Positions 1 through 7,644 of a stretch of DNA of 64,000 nucleotides are shown here, piece by piece. The stretch's first letter is position 1. The number at the start of each line of letters is the position of its first letter. The position numbers were made by a program, and so were the translations under genes. Source of the stretch: Cytophagales bacterium (GTDB taxonomy: Bacteria > Bacteroidota > Bacteroidia > Cytophagales > Cyclobacteriaceae); the NCBI GenBank assembly GCA_017303805.1, contig JAFLBQ010000005.1, forward strand, positions 62,001-126,000, written 5' to 3'. Below the pieces are notes generated by a model, which saw nothing but the letters and a program-made list of their open reading frames with translations, ran no database searches and was not told the DNA's origin.

Positions 1-2
1 GT

Positions 3-185
3 AGCCGCGAAGTAAAACAGATAATCAAAGATTTGATTGAAGCTGAAGATAAGAACAAACCTTTTTCAGATGATAAGTTGGAAGATTTGCTGAATCAAAA
101 AGGCTACAACATTGCCAGGCGCACGGTAGCCAAATACCGCGAGCAGTTAAATATTCCTGTAGCCCGCTTAAGAAAAGAAATGTGA
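3..185 (+). CDS. rpoN: RNA polymerase sigma-54 factor, C-terminal end (partial)
   Basis: The window opens inside this gene; the last 60 codons are present and end at TGA 183-185. The frame contains ARRTVAKYRE, an exact RpoN box, the signature with which sigma-54 recognises the -24 promoter element. Sigma-54 directs RNA polymerase to -24/-12 promoters that need an enhancer-binding ATPase. The segment before the box matches the usual C-terminal helix-turn-helix of the family. The final ATG-TGA overlaps the GTG start of the next gene, so the two are probably translated from one message. The N-terminal parts lie outside the window. Confidence 0.95.
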   Translation, partial: SREVKQIIKDLIEAEDKNKPFSDDKLEDLLNQKGYNIARRTVAKYREQLNIPVARLRKEM

Positions 186-796
186 GAGTAGTTGCCCAGC
201 TTGTTTCGGTTATTTTTCATCCGTTGTTGTTTACCACGTACCTCGTGTTGGGGCTTGGGTTGTACTTTCCTTCTTTCCTGGCTATAGCTCCGCAAAACCT
301 GCGGGTAATGACGGCTTTCATTTTTTGTTTTACATTTTTGTTGCCCGTAGTAAACCTGATTATGTTTCGCATGTTCGGAACCATCAGTTCCTACACGCTG
401 CACAGCCAATCCGAAAGAGTGATACCGTTTATTGCAATTGGGCTGATCTATGCAGTTACCGCATTTCTTTTTTTCTACAAACTTCCCTTTTCGCCCGCCT
501 TTAGTTTTTTAATGTTGTTGGTGGCCATACTGGTAATAGCAGGCGTGGTGCTCAACTTCTTTTTAAAAGTAAGCATTCATGCACTGGCTGTAAGTGGCAG
601 CGTGGGCATGTTGCTACCGCTTACCAAAGCAGTAGAAGAACCCCATCTTTTATGGTTTACAGCCGGGGCCATGGCTATTGCCGGGTTTGTAATGGCGGCA
701 CGCCTCTACCTTAACGCACATACGCCCCGCGAAATCTGGACCGGCAGCGTAGTCGGTTTTTGCATCGGATTTTTCGGGGTAATCATTATTTTCTAA
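182..796 (+). CDS. PAP2-like integral membrane protein
   Basis: This 204-residue protein is almost wholly hydrophobic, with about six membrane segments. Its second half carries a pattern like the last two phosphatase motifs of the PAP2 superfamily: a Ser-Ile-His-Ala...Ser-Gly stretch near residue 130, then Arg-x5-His-x3-Glu in ARLYLNAHTPREIWTG near residues 173-188. Canonical PAP2 enzymes have Asp where Glu stands here, and the KxxxxxxRP first motif is not clear, so activity on a lipid phosphate is an inference. The start is GTG overlapping the rpoN stop; the next in-frame Met would remove the first membrane segment. Coupling to rpoN is positional only. Confidence 0.7.
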   Translation: MRVVAQLVSVIFHPLLFTTYLVLGLGLYFPSFLAIAPQNLRVMTAFIFCFTFLLPVVNLIMFRMFGTISSYTLHSQSERVIPFIAIGLIYAVTAFLFFYKLPFSPAFSFLMLLVAILVIAGVVLNFFLKVSIHALAVSGSVGMLLPLTKAVEEPHLLWFTAGAMAIAGFVMAARLYLNAHTPREIWTGSVVGFCIGFFGVIIIF

Positions 797-815
797 AACC
801 TTAAACAAGCACCGT

Positions 816-1598
816 ATGGAATTCAAATACCTGTTATACGTTGTTGAAAATGGAGTGGCCACAATTACCCTTAACCGCCCCGAAGTGTACAACGCATTGA
901 ACGATGAGATTACCTACGAACTGCAAGATGCATGGAAAGCGTGCGCAAAAGATACGCAGGTGCGGGTGGTAGTACTTACCGGGGCAGGCAAAGCCTTTTG
1001 CTCGGGGCAGGATTTAAAAGCTGCTGCAGGCACACAAAAGCGCTCGTTTATGGAGTCGTTGCACAAGCGGTACAACCCTATTGTGCAGGCAATGCGCGCC
1101 TTACCCAAACCAATAGTTGGCAGAATAAATGGCGTGGCAGCCGGTGCCGGTTGTTCGCTTGCATTGGCATGCGATATTCTGGTGGCTGCCGAAGAGGCAA
1201 GCTTAATAGAAGTGTTTATCAACATCGGCCTGGTGCCCGATTCAGGTTCAGCTTATTTCTTACCGCGGTTGGTGGGTACCGCTAAGGCGTTTGAATTATG
1301 TTCAACCGGAAGAAAAGTGCCGGCTGCTGAAGCATTGCAATTAGGATTGATAAATAAAGTTGCACCCCTTAACCAATTAGACGATGCCGTAAAAAGCTAC
1401 ACCGACTACTTTGCAACGGCACCCACGCAGGCAATTGGACTCATAAAGAAGATGCTTACAAAATCTACCCAGGCTACACTTAACGAAATGCTGGAGTACG
1501 AAGCCTACTGCCAGGAGATTGCCGGCTCCTCAGAAGATTACAAAGAGGGTGTAACTGCGTTTCTTGAAAAAAGAAAGGCGGAGTTTAAAGGGCGTTAG
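816..1598 (+). CDS. paaG: Enoyl-CoA hydratase/isomerase family protein, PaaG-like
   Basis: A 260-residue crotonase-fold protein. The two backbone segments that form the oxyanion hole are visible (FCSGQDL at 61-67 and GVAAGAGCSLAL from 106). The catalytic region reads GLVPDSG with Asp142, the arrangement of PaaG-type isomerases (epoxyphenylacetyl-CoA to oxepin-CoA in phenylacetate breakdown), rather than the two Glu of a hydratase. The C-terminal EYKEGV-like stretch (EDYKEGVTAFLEKR) is also typical of this group. No other paa genes lie in the window, so the real substrate may be another 2,3-unsaturated acyl-CoA. It starts 19 bases after the previous gene and may share its transcript. Confidence 0.8.
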   Translation: MEFKYLLYVVENGVATITLNRPEVYNALNDEITYELQDAWKACAKDTQVRVVVLTGAGKAFCSGQDLKAAAGTQKRSFMESLHKRYNPIVQAMRALPKPIVGRINGVAAGAGCSLALACDILVAAEEASLIEVFINIGLVPDSGSAYFLPRLVGTAKAFELCSTGRKVPAAEALQLGLINKVAPLNQLDDAVKSYTDYFATAPTQAIGLIKKMLTKSTQATLNEMLEYEAYCQEIAGSSEDYKEGVTAFLEKRKAEFKGR

Positions 1599-1708
1599 CG
1601 TCCACTCCATATTTTGCAAAACTGATTTCGGTTGAATTCAAAATAAACTCCTAGCCTACTCTATCGCAACGGCCTGGTATTTTTTTAGCTCAGCTTATGA
1701 GTTTTGTA

Positions 1709-1779
1709 TTAATCCCGAAGGGATGAGAGTATTATAGAATCGTAAATTGTGTTGTAATTGTTAAACCCCGAAGGGGTGA
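1709..1779. repeat. Left REP-like palindrome pair beside the RAYT gene
   Basis: Two short palindromes stand left of the transposase gene. The outer one is TTAATCCCGAAGGGATGA at 1709-1726, with core ATCCC-GAA-GGGAT. The inner one is AAACCCCGAAGGGGTGA at 1763-1779, with core ACCCC-GAA-GGGGT. Each is repeated exactly, in inverse orientation and in mirror order, on the right side. Such paired hairpins are what REP-associated Y1 transposases recognise. Confidence 0.85.
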
Positions 1780-1786
1780 AACGTAT

Positions 1787-2248
1787 TCAATCTATCCAAT
1801 CAAATAGATATTTTGCATCGAATTCAATTTCGAATTTCTTAAGTAACTCCAAATATTCATCACGAAATGTTCTTTTTTTATGATGCTCTTCCTGATTCAA
1901 AATGTAATCATACACCTGTTGAATGTGAGAATGAGAATAAGAAAAGGTACCATATCCTTCCTGCCACGAAAAATTACCTTTCACCAATTTATTGTTATTA
2001 ATAAAATTGGAAGAATTATTCTTAATGTCTCGTACCAAGTCAGAAATAGTCATGGAGGGTCTTAACCCTACGAAAGCATGAATATGATCAGGCATTCCGT
2101 TTACTATTATTGATTTTTGCTCTTTTCCTCTGATAATCCCGGCTATATATTTGTGCAAATCATCTTTCCAGGGTCGTGAAATCAAATTTTCACGACCCTT
2201 TACAGCAAACACAATTTGGATATAGAGCTGAGAAAATGTTCCAGCCAT
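1787..2248 (-). CDS. REP-associated (IS200/IS605-type Y1 HUH) transposase
   Basis: This 153-residue protein has the Y1 transposase fold: beginning MAGTFSQLYIQIVFAVKGR, a His-Ile-His pair (H55, H57 in MPDHIHAFVGL) that binds the metal, and a C-terminal helix with YILNQ whose Tyr115 is the likely nucleophile. The family cuts and joins single-stranded DNA at hairpins. The gene stands alone, with no TnpB, and sits between nested palindromes, so it is a RAYT-type domesticated relative rather than a full IS605. ATG at 2246-2248 was chosen over an upstream GTG at 2257, which lies inside the inner palindrome. All catalytic residues seem intact. Confidence 0.9.
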   Translation of the reverse strand: MAGTFSQLYIQIVFAVKGRENLISRPWKDDLHKYIAGIIRGKEQKSIIVNGMPDHIHAFVGLRPSMTISDLVRDIKNNSSNFINNNKLVKGNFSWQEGYGTFSYSHSHIQQVYDYILNQEEHHKKRTFRDEYLELLKKFEIEFDAKYLFDWID

Positions 2249-2253
2249 GAATG

Positions 2254-2330
2254 TCACCCCTTCGGGGTTTTGGTTTGTATTGTATATTTCTTTCTATCTA
2301 TCTATAAAAATATCATCCCTTCGGGATTAA
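2254..2330. repeat. Right REP-like palindrome pair beside the RAYT gene
   Basis: The inner palindrome TCACCCCTTCGGGGTTT (2254-2270) is the exact reverse complement of the left inner copy at 1763-1779. The outer palindrome TCATCCCTTCGGGATTAA (2313-2330) is the exact reverse complement of the left outer copy at 1709-1726. The four hairpins together frame the transposase gene as a symmetric unit of about 620 bases. Confidence 0.85.
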
Positions 2331-2380
2331 ACCCAAAAGCGGCTAATCTCTTCGCATGTTTGAGTTTGCAGAAAGAAAAT

Positions 2381-3133
2381 TTAAAATCCGTTAACAGAAA
2401 TGCCCAGTGTTAAGCTATTGATATCGCGGGCTTGCGGGCCTTTGCCTTTCTCGAACATTTCGGAAAGGTTGTAAAAGGCAAACCAACTAAAGCCGCCAAC
2501 ACCTATGCGGGCGTAAATGCCATACCTGAAATCGTTAAGCCCAAAACTGCGTTTGTCTTTTACTTTCACCACTTCGCCATCGTCTTTGTATTTCACTTTT
2601 GTAAAAGAATTAAGGCGGTAGCCAATACGACCACCGAAGGCAACATTAAAACTACGGGCTATGTCTTCGGGCTTGGTGTCAAAACGAAACTCCAGCGGCA
2701 TTTCCAGGTAATTGGTTATAAACATTGATTTACTTGCCAAATGCCCGTAAACCCGATTGGGGCTTAATAGGTCATATTGTTCTACCTGATCGGCTCGGGG
2801 TGCACCGGTGGGAAAACTCACTAACTCCACCGTGTCAATCAGCATGGCACCGTTGGTAAATTTCCAACGCTCCATACTTAAACCAACACCGGGGTTAAAG
2901 CTGAACTTGCTTCGGCCAAACCGAACCGGGTATTGATAGTACACATTTAAGGTACGCGAACCCCACAAACCTTGTTTCCAGGTTGGGCCCGCATTCAGGG
3001 CCCGGTTCACGCCCAGGTCAACCAAAAAAGTACCAGGTATTGAAGGGCGTTTGGTTTTAGTAACTGTTTCGTATTGAGCAAAAGCTGCGGTTGCAAGCAG
3101 TATAAAAAGCAGGGTGGTAAAGATTGACTTCAT
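2381..3133 (-). CDS. Secreted outer-membrane beta-barrel protein
   Basis: The 250-residue product begins with a clear signal peptide (first 20 residues, ending Ala-Phe-Ala-Gln). The rest shows alternating hydrophobic/polar strands, frequent aromatic girdle residues and a final Phe, as expected of a small outer-membrane beta-barrel of the PorT/OMP_b-brl kind found in Bacteroidota. No enzymatic motif is seen. It is a single-gene unit with a TAATTTTG box about 35 bases upstream. Its function (structural, transport or adhesion) cannot be told. Confidence 0.75.
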   Translation of the reverse strand: MKSIFTTLLFILLATAAFAQYETVTKTKRPSIPGTFLVDLGVNRALNAGPTWKQGLWGSRTLNVYYQYPVRFGRSKFSFNPGVGLSMERWKFTNGAMLIDTVELVSFPTGAPRADQVEQYDLLSPNRVYGHLASKSMFITNYLEMPLEFRFDTKPEDIARSFNVAFGGRIGYRLNSFTKVKYKDDGEVVKVKDKRSFGLNDFRYGIYARIGVGGFSWFAFYNLSEMFEKGKGPQARDINSLTLGISVNGF

Positions 3134-3168
3134 TGTTCAGATTTAGCTCTTTAACGATGGGTGAAGGC

Positions 3169-3176
3169 CAAAATTA
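3169..3176 (-). promoter_or_regulatory. Likely -7 promoter box of the beta-barrel gene
   Basis: On the minus strand this reads TAATTTTG, an exact match to the Bacteroidota -7 consensus TAnnTTTG, about 35 bases before the ATG of the beta-barrel gene at 3133. A clear -33 TTTG is not seen; the upstream region is occupied by the T-tract of the tRNA terminator. Confidence 0.5.
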
Positions 3177-3185
3177 GTTTTATAA

Positions 3186-3216
3186 ATAAAAAACCTAACC
3201 CGCTTGGTGAGTTAGG
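3186..3216 (-). terminator. Rho-independent terminator of tRNA-Arg
   Basis: On the minus strand a CCTAAC/GTTAGG stem (arms 3211-3216 and 3194-3199) around a short loop is followed by a run of six T. It lies about 15 bases beyond the 3' end of tRNA-Arg. Confidence 0.8.
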
Positions 3217-3230
3217 AAGGTTAAAATTAG

Positions 3231-3304
3231 TGGGCCCGGAGGGATTCAAACCCCCAACCTTCTGATCCGTAGTCAGATGCTCTATTCAGTTAAGCTACGG
3301 GCCC
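3231..3304 (-). tRNA. tRNA-Arg (anticodon ACG)
   Basis: The 74-base cloverleaf on the minus strand has a seven-pair acceptor stem GGGCCCG/CGGGCCC, a D-loop with AGCTTAACTGAATAGAGC, an anticodon stem TCTGA/TCAGA around CTACGGA (anticodon ACG), and a T arm with GGTTTGAATCC. The ACG anticodon is normally deaminated to ICG and reads CGU, CGC and CGA. The discriminator base is A; CCA is not encoded. It has its own promoter and terminator. Confidence 0.97.
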
Positions 3305-3315
3305 AAAAAGGTTCG

Positions 3316-3346
3316 CAAAGGTAACCAAATAATGATTTTAGCCAAA
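3316..3346 (-). promoter_or_regulatory. Promoter of tRNA-Arg, Bacteroidota -33/-7 type
   Basis: On the minus strand TTTG (3343-3346) is followed after 19 bases by TACCTTTG (3316-3323). This fits the TTTG...TAnnTTTG consensus of the primary sigma factor of Bacteroidota. The tRNA begins 11 bases after the -7 box. Confidence 0.8.
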
Positions 3347-3380
3347 TAATTGATTGCTGTGCAAACTCCTGTTTTTCAGC

Positions 3381-4049
3381 CTAATTCAAAATAAAATTAA
3401 CCGGCATGGTCATGCGTACTTTTACCGGCTTGCCACGCTGCCGGCCGGCTTGCCATTTGGTAAGGGCCAGCACTCGCAGGGCCTCTTCATCGCAACCACT
3501 GCCAATGCCTTTTATTACTTTCAAATCGGTAACATTTCCACTTTTATCGATTACAAATTCCACATAGACTTTGCCTTGTGTGTTAGTGTGCTGAGCTCGC
3601 TTAGGGTACTTCAGATTTTTGCCAACAAATTTGTAAAAGGCCTCGTAGCCACCGGTTGGTTCGGGATTAAATTCCGGGGCTACAAAAATGGGCTCCTCCG
3701 GTTCAACAGTAAAGCTGGAATCTATCGCGAGGGTATGCACGATGGGCTCTTCCAAACCTGTATCGGTAGGTTCTTCGTTCGGTGCTGTTGTGGGAGTAAA
3801 ATTATAGATCGGTTTAGTCGGTACTGGCTTCAAAAGTTTTACCCTGGGTTGTTCTTCACGAACTTCTTGCTTCAATTGAAATATGCCATCGTAGATAGGT
3901 TCATTAAAATTACAAACAATAGTGGCTTTCGCTTCGCTACGCCACTCAAACGCCATAATGACTACTGCTACACTTAGTGTTAAACCAATCAGAAAAAATT
4001 TTCCTGATTGCCGATGTACATCTTTGCTGGGATTTTTCTTGGCTTCCAT
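3381..4049 (-). CDS. TonB-family energy-transducer-like protein
   Basis: The 222-residue product has a short basic cytoplasmic start, one membrane helix at about residues 18-36, a Pro/Glu-rich periplasmic linker (about 60-130), and a C-terminal TonB domain from about residue 133. In the latter, YPKRAQ, GKVYVEFVIDKSGNV and a region rich in small residues before the last strand are typical. TonB passes proton-motive energy from ExbBD to outer-membrane receptors. The membrane helix lacks an obvious SxxxH, so it may use other partners. It lies 44 bases downstream of the tiny membrane protein and sigma factor and is probably co-transcribed with them. Confidence 0.85.
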   Translation of the reverse strand: MEAKKNPSKDVHRQSGKFFLIGLTLSVAVVIMAFEWRSEAKATIVCNFNEPIYDGIFQLKQEVREEQPRVKLLKPVPTKPIYNFTPTTAPNEEPTDTGLEEPIVHTLAIDSSFTVEPEEPIFVAPEFNPEPTGGYEAFYKFVGKNLKYPKRAQHTNTQGKVYVEFVIDKSGNVTDLKVIKGIGSGCDEEALRVLALTKWQAGRQRGKPVKVRMTMPVNFILN

Positions 4050-4093
4050 AGTAAGATAAGTTTGGTTATACCTTACTAATGCGAAGTGTAATA

Positions 4094-4345
4094 CTACGTC
4101 ACGTGCAATGCTGTAGTATTTATTTTTGATTGTGGCTTAGGGGTTTGTTTTTTCTCCCACCGGGTAATAGCCATAAAAATGATGATGATTAATGCAATCA
4201 ATAAAAAGAAGGTGAAGATTCGGGTAATCTGCTTCAAGCGCTTTTCACTGCCATGCTGTTTTAGTACCGCATTGTAATTCCGGTACCGTTCGCTTCCACG
4301 GGCACTCATGCGTTGTCTGCGCAACCGTATTTCATGCTTACCCAT
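4094..4345 (-). CDS. Small basic single-pass membrane protein, unknown function
   Basis: This 83-residue product has a very basic N-terminal half (about residues 1-40, many Arg and Lys), a single hydrophobic helix at about 43-60 and a short polar tail. Its ATG overlaps the end of the sigma factor gene by eight bases (ATGGGTAA), so the two are very probably translationally coupled. I recognise no family. By position it could act on the sigma factor, like an anti-sigma or membrane tether, but it lacks the usual zinc-binding anti-sigma motif, so this is speculation. Confidence 0.75.
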   Translation of the reverse strand: MGKHEIRLRRQRMSARGSERYRNYNAVLKQHGSEKRLKQITRIFTFFLLIALIIIIFMAITRWEKKQTPKPQSKINTTALHVT

Positions 4346-4898
4346 GGTACTTTACTTTTAAATTAAAATTAGTGCGCAGCTTATCAAGCGCCCGGTACGT
4401 ACGCATTTTGGCTCCACTCTCGGTCATGTCCAGAATAAAAGCAATTTCCTTAAAATCTTTGTCTTCAAAAAAACGGAGTTCCAAAACCTGAATCATCTCT
4501 GTGGGCAGCTCGTTCATGTAGCGGATTAATTGAGTAATCAATTCTTCATCCCAATCATCCGTTCCTTGTTCTACCAACTCGCGCACTTTCAATTCTTCAA
4601 TACTAAAAACTTTTTTGCCTTTGTTTTTGCGATAGTGTTTGTTCACTTCGTTGCCAGCAATTTTATAAAGCCAGGCCGAAAACGGAAACCCCCGGAATTC
4701 ATACCGGCCGATATTATTCAGGGCGTTAACAAAAGTTTGCGAACATAAGTCGCCAGCCAACTCTTCCTCATCGGTTTGCCGCAGAATGTAATAAAAGATC
4801 CGATCGAAGTACTTTTCATAGAGTTCGCCAAACGCACGCGGGTCTTTCTTCGAGCGTTCGATGATTTGTTCCTCTCTCCGGATTTCGTCTTCCGTCAT
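4338..4898 (-). CDS. ECF-type RNA polymerase sigma factor
   Basis: This 186-residue protein has the two domains of group 4 sigma factors. Region 2 covers about residues 20-85 (AFGELYEKYFDRIFYYIL, then FSAWLYKIAGNEVNKHYR). Region 4 covers about 128-178, with LPTEMIQVLELRFFEDKDFKEIA and a helix-turn-helix at SGAKMRTYRALDKLR. These factors direct polymerase to a small regulon and are usually held inactive by a membrane anti-sigma factor. It heads a likely three-gene unit with the tiny membrane protein and the TonB-like protein. Confidence 0.92.
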   Translation of the reverse strand: MTEDEIRREEQIIERSKKDPRAFGELYEKYFDRIFYYILRQTDEEELAGDLCSQTFVNALNNIGRYEFRGFPFSAWLYKIAGNEVNKHYRKNKGKKVFSIEELKVRELVEQGTDDWDEELITQLIRYMNELPTEMIQVLELRFFEDKDFKEIAFILDMTESGAKMRTYRALDKLRTNFNLKVKYHG

Positions 4899-5031
4899 GC
4901 GGTTTCAGGTTAAAGCCAACCGGTTACATGCCTAATAATCCGAAGGTTTTACGAAAGTCACAAGCCCGATAATTTGTGTTGTGGCATGCACCGGAAATCT
5001 TTAGCTTTCCTTTTTATGAAAACAACTTCCT

Positions 5032-7506
5032 ATGAAATACCAGCTACTCTTTTGTGCCCTGCTTGTTGCCGCAAGTGGTCATGCCCAGAAAAAGAAAGAA
5101 TCACAATCCGATCCGGCCCCGGTAGTAAGGCCATCCACTTCGCCCATCGAGGCAAAGGTTGCAGGCTTAAAAAAGTATCCGGGGTTTGTAGAGTTTTACT
5201 ATGACGAAAAGCAGGATAAGGTTTTTATTCTTATTGATAAATGGGACACCGAGCTGCTCTATGTTGAATCTTTAACAGCCGGAGTGGGCTCGAATGACAT
5301 TGGCCTGGATCGAAATCAACTGGGGAGCGAGCGGGTAGTGAAGTTTGAAAGAAGAGGCCCTAAGGTGTTGTTGGTTGAGCCGAACTATTCGTTTCGAGCA
5401 ATTTCCAACAATGCGGCAGAACGCAAGGCCGTGGAAGAAGCATTTGCACAGTCGGTACTATGGGGGTTTACCGTTTTGGCCGAAGAGGGTGGCAAGGTGC
5501 TGGTGGAAGCAACCGATTTTCTTTTGCAGGATGCGCACGATGTGGTCGGCAGGTTGCGCAGCACGCAGCAAGGAACTTATGTGTTGGATAAGTCGAGGTC
5601 TGCGTTTTACCTGCCACGCACAAAAAACTTTCCGCAAAATACCGAGTTCGAAGTAACGCTTACATTCAACGGCCAGCCCGGGGGTGCATTTATCCGAAGT
5701 GTAGTGCCCACTCCTTCCAGCCTAACGGTGCGCGAGCATCACTCATTTGTTCAACTACCCGATAACAATTACAAGCCTCGCAAGGCCGACCCGCGTGCTG
5801 GCTATTTTGGTATTTCGTATTACGATTATGCCACACCCATCAGCGAACCTATTGAAAAGCGTTTTATCAATCGCCATCGCTTAGAAAAGAAAGACCCGAA
5901 TGCACCTGTTAGCGAAGCAGTAAAACCCATTGTTTACTATATGGATCCCGGGGCACCGGAGCCGATCCGCACTGCATTAATGGATGGTGCGCGGTGGTGG
6001 AACCAGGCTTTCGAAGCGGCTGGCTACAAAGATGCGTTTCAGGTAAAAGTGTTACCCGAAGATGCCGACCCGATGGATGTTCGGTACAATGTTATCAACT
6101 GGGTACATCGTTCTACAAGAGGCTGGTCGTATGGGGCATCGGTGGCCGACCCACGCACGGGCGAAATTATTAAAGGCCATGTAACGTTGGGCTCGCTGCG
6201 CGTGCGGCAAGATTATTTGATTGCCGAAGGGTTGCTCGCTCCGTACGAAGAAGGTAAACCGGTATCGAAAGAGATGGAGCAAATGGCATTAGCGCGGTTA
6301 CGCCAATTGGCCGCGCACGAAGTGGGCCACACGCTTGGTATCGCACACGCCTATTCCTCAAGCACCGAAAACCTGGCCTCGGTAATGGATTACCCACACC
6401 CGATAGCCGTATTAAAAGATGGCAAGATTGATTTAAGCAACGCGTACGATGATAAAATCGGGGCGTTGGATAAAGTAATGGTTGCTTATGGCTATCAGCA
6501 TTTTCCTGCCGGAACAGATGAAGACAAAGCGTTGAATGAAATTATTCAAAACTCATTGAAAGCCGGGTTAACATTTTTGTCCGACCAGGATGCGAGGCCG
6601 GTAGGAGGTGCACATCCGTATGCCCATTTGTGGGATAATGGAAAAGATCCGGCCGAAGAGCTGGATCGCGTATTAGAAGTACGCAATGTAGCCTTGAAAA
6701 ATTTTGGTGAGCGCAACATCAAACCCGGAGCTCCCATGGCTACGCTCGAAGAAGCATTAGTGCCGGTTTACTTTTTCCATCGCTACCAAACCGAAGCAAC
6801 CGTAAAAATTATTGGTGGCTTAAATTACCGCTATGCCATGCGTGGCGATGGGCAGCCGGTTGCAGAATTGCTTACGCCACAAAAAGAAATAAAGGCGCTG
6901 GAGTCGCTGTTAAAAACGGTGCAACCTTCGGCTTTGGCGCTACCGGAAAGTTTACTAAAGCAACTACCACCCCGACCGCTTGGGTATAGCCGTCATCGGG
7001 AATTACTGAAAGGCAAAACAGATTTAACCTTCGATCCGCTTTCGGCAGCCGAGACGGCAGCGGATCTCACATTTGGTTTGATCTTACATCCGGCCCGTGC
7101 TAACCGCGTGTTTGAACATCACTCGCGCGATGCCCGGTTGCCGAGTTTGGAAAATGTGTTGGACAAACTGATCAGCGCTACGTTTAAAGCCCCGGCCCGC
7201 GGTGGCTACGAAGGTGCTGTACAAATGAGCATTAACTACGCGCTATTTACCAACCTCACCAAACTGGCAATGGATAAAGGGGCATCAGCACCAACGCGGG
7301 CTATTGTTACTGCAAAGTTAGATCAACTGAAAACCTGGTTGCAAAGCCGGCCCGTTACTGACGAAAGCTGGAAGGCCTACAATACCTATCTCGGCCATCT
7401 GCTAATTAAATTTCACGAGGCCCCCGATGAATTTAAACAGGATGTGTTATTGGCACCACCTCCGGGCCAACCGATTGGAAGCACCGAAATGTTTTGCGGG
7501 AATTAA
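5032..7506 (+). CDS. Secreted zinc-dependent metalloprotease (DUF5117/DUF4953 type)
   Basis: This 824-residue protein starts with a signal peptide ending GHAQ at residue 19. The catalytic core holds HEVGHTLGIAH at 429-439, an extended metzincin-type zinc motif with ligands His429, His433 and His439 and catalytic Glu430; MDYPHP further on supplies the Met-turn-like region. The long N-terminal part (about 40-290) matches the DUF5118/DUF5117 architecture common in Bacteroidota, and the large C-terminal part is helical. It is likely a periplasmic or outer-membrane-associated peptidase. It is a single gene, convergent with the transporter downstream. Confidence 0.9.
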   Translation: MKYQLLFCALLVAASGHAQKKKESQSDPAPVVRPSTSPIEAKVAGLKKYPGFVEFYYDEKQDKVFILIDKWDTELLYVESLTAGVGSNDIGLDRNQLGSERVVKFERRGPKVLLVEPNYSFRAISNNAAERKAVEEAFAQSVLWGFTVLAEEGGKVLVEATDFLLQDAHDVVGRLRSTQQGTYVLDKSRSAFYLPRTKNFPQNTEFEVTLTFNGQPGGAFIRSVVPTPSSLTVREHHSFVQLPDNNYKPRKADPRAGYFGISYYDYATPISEPIEKRFINRHRLEKKDPNAPVSEAVKPIVYYMDPGAPEPIRTALMDGARWWNQAFEAAGYKDAFQVKVLPEDADPMDVRYNVINWVHRSTRGWSYGASVADPRTGEIIKGHVTLGSLRVRQDYLIAEGLLAPYEEGKPVSKEMEQMALARLRQLAAHEVGHTLGIAHAYSSSTENLASVMDYPHPIAVLKDGKIDLSNAYDDKIGALDKVMVAYGYQHFPAGTDEDKALNEIIQNSLKAGLTFLSDQDARPVGGAHPYAHLWDNGKDPAEELDRVLEVRNVALKNFGERNIKPGAPMATLEEALVPVYFFHRYQTEATVKIIGGLNYRYAMRGDGQPVAELLTPQKEIKALESLLKTVQPSALALPESLLKQLPPRPLGYSRHRELLKGKTDLTFDPLSAAETAADLTFGLILHPARANRVFEHHSRDARLPSLENVLDKLISATFKAPARGGYEGAVQMSINYALFTNLTKLAMDKGASAPTRAIVTAKLDQLKTWLQSRPVTDESWKAYNTYLGHLLIKFHEAPDEFKQDVLLAPPPGQPIGSTEMFCGN

Positions 7507-7590
7507 ATATATGGATGTACCTGAACCCGAAGTTTAGGGCTAACAACTTACAGCAAGTTTAGCTCGAGACAAATTTAAGATGCTCTATTA

Positions 7591-7626
7591 ATCAAGCGGC
7601 AGGGTCGAAAGACCCGGCCGCTTGAT
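7591..7626. terminator. Strong hairpin between convergent genes
   Basis: Arms ATCAAGCGGC-A-GGGTC and GACCC-G-GCCGCTTGAT pair around a GAAA tetraloop, with one mismatch. The hairpin sits between the metalloprotease (+) and the symporter (-) gene ends and can serve both strands. T-tracts are weak on both sides, so it may act mainly as an mRNA end-stabiliser. Confidence 0.65.
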
Positions 7627-7644
7627 TTCAAGTGAGGACTTTAA

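Noticed and set aside
932-1285. Second reading frame inside the PaaG-like gene
   Set aside because: A shadow of the real gene; no hydrophobic pattern, domain or start context.
2249-2257. Longer GTG-started version of the transposase (start at 2257)
   Set aside because: The start would lie within the inner REP palindrome and the family normally begins at MAGTFS; ATG 2248 is better.
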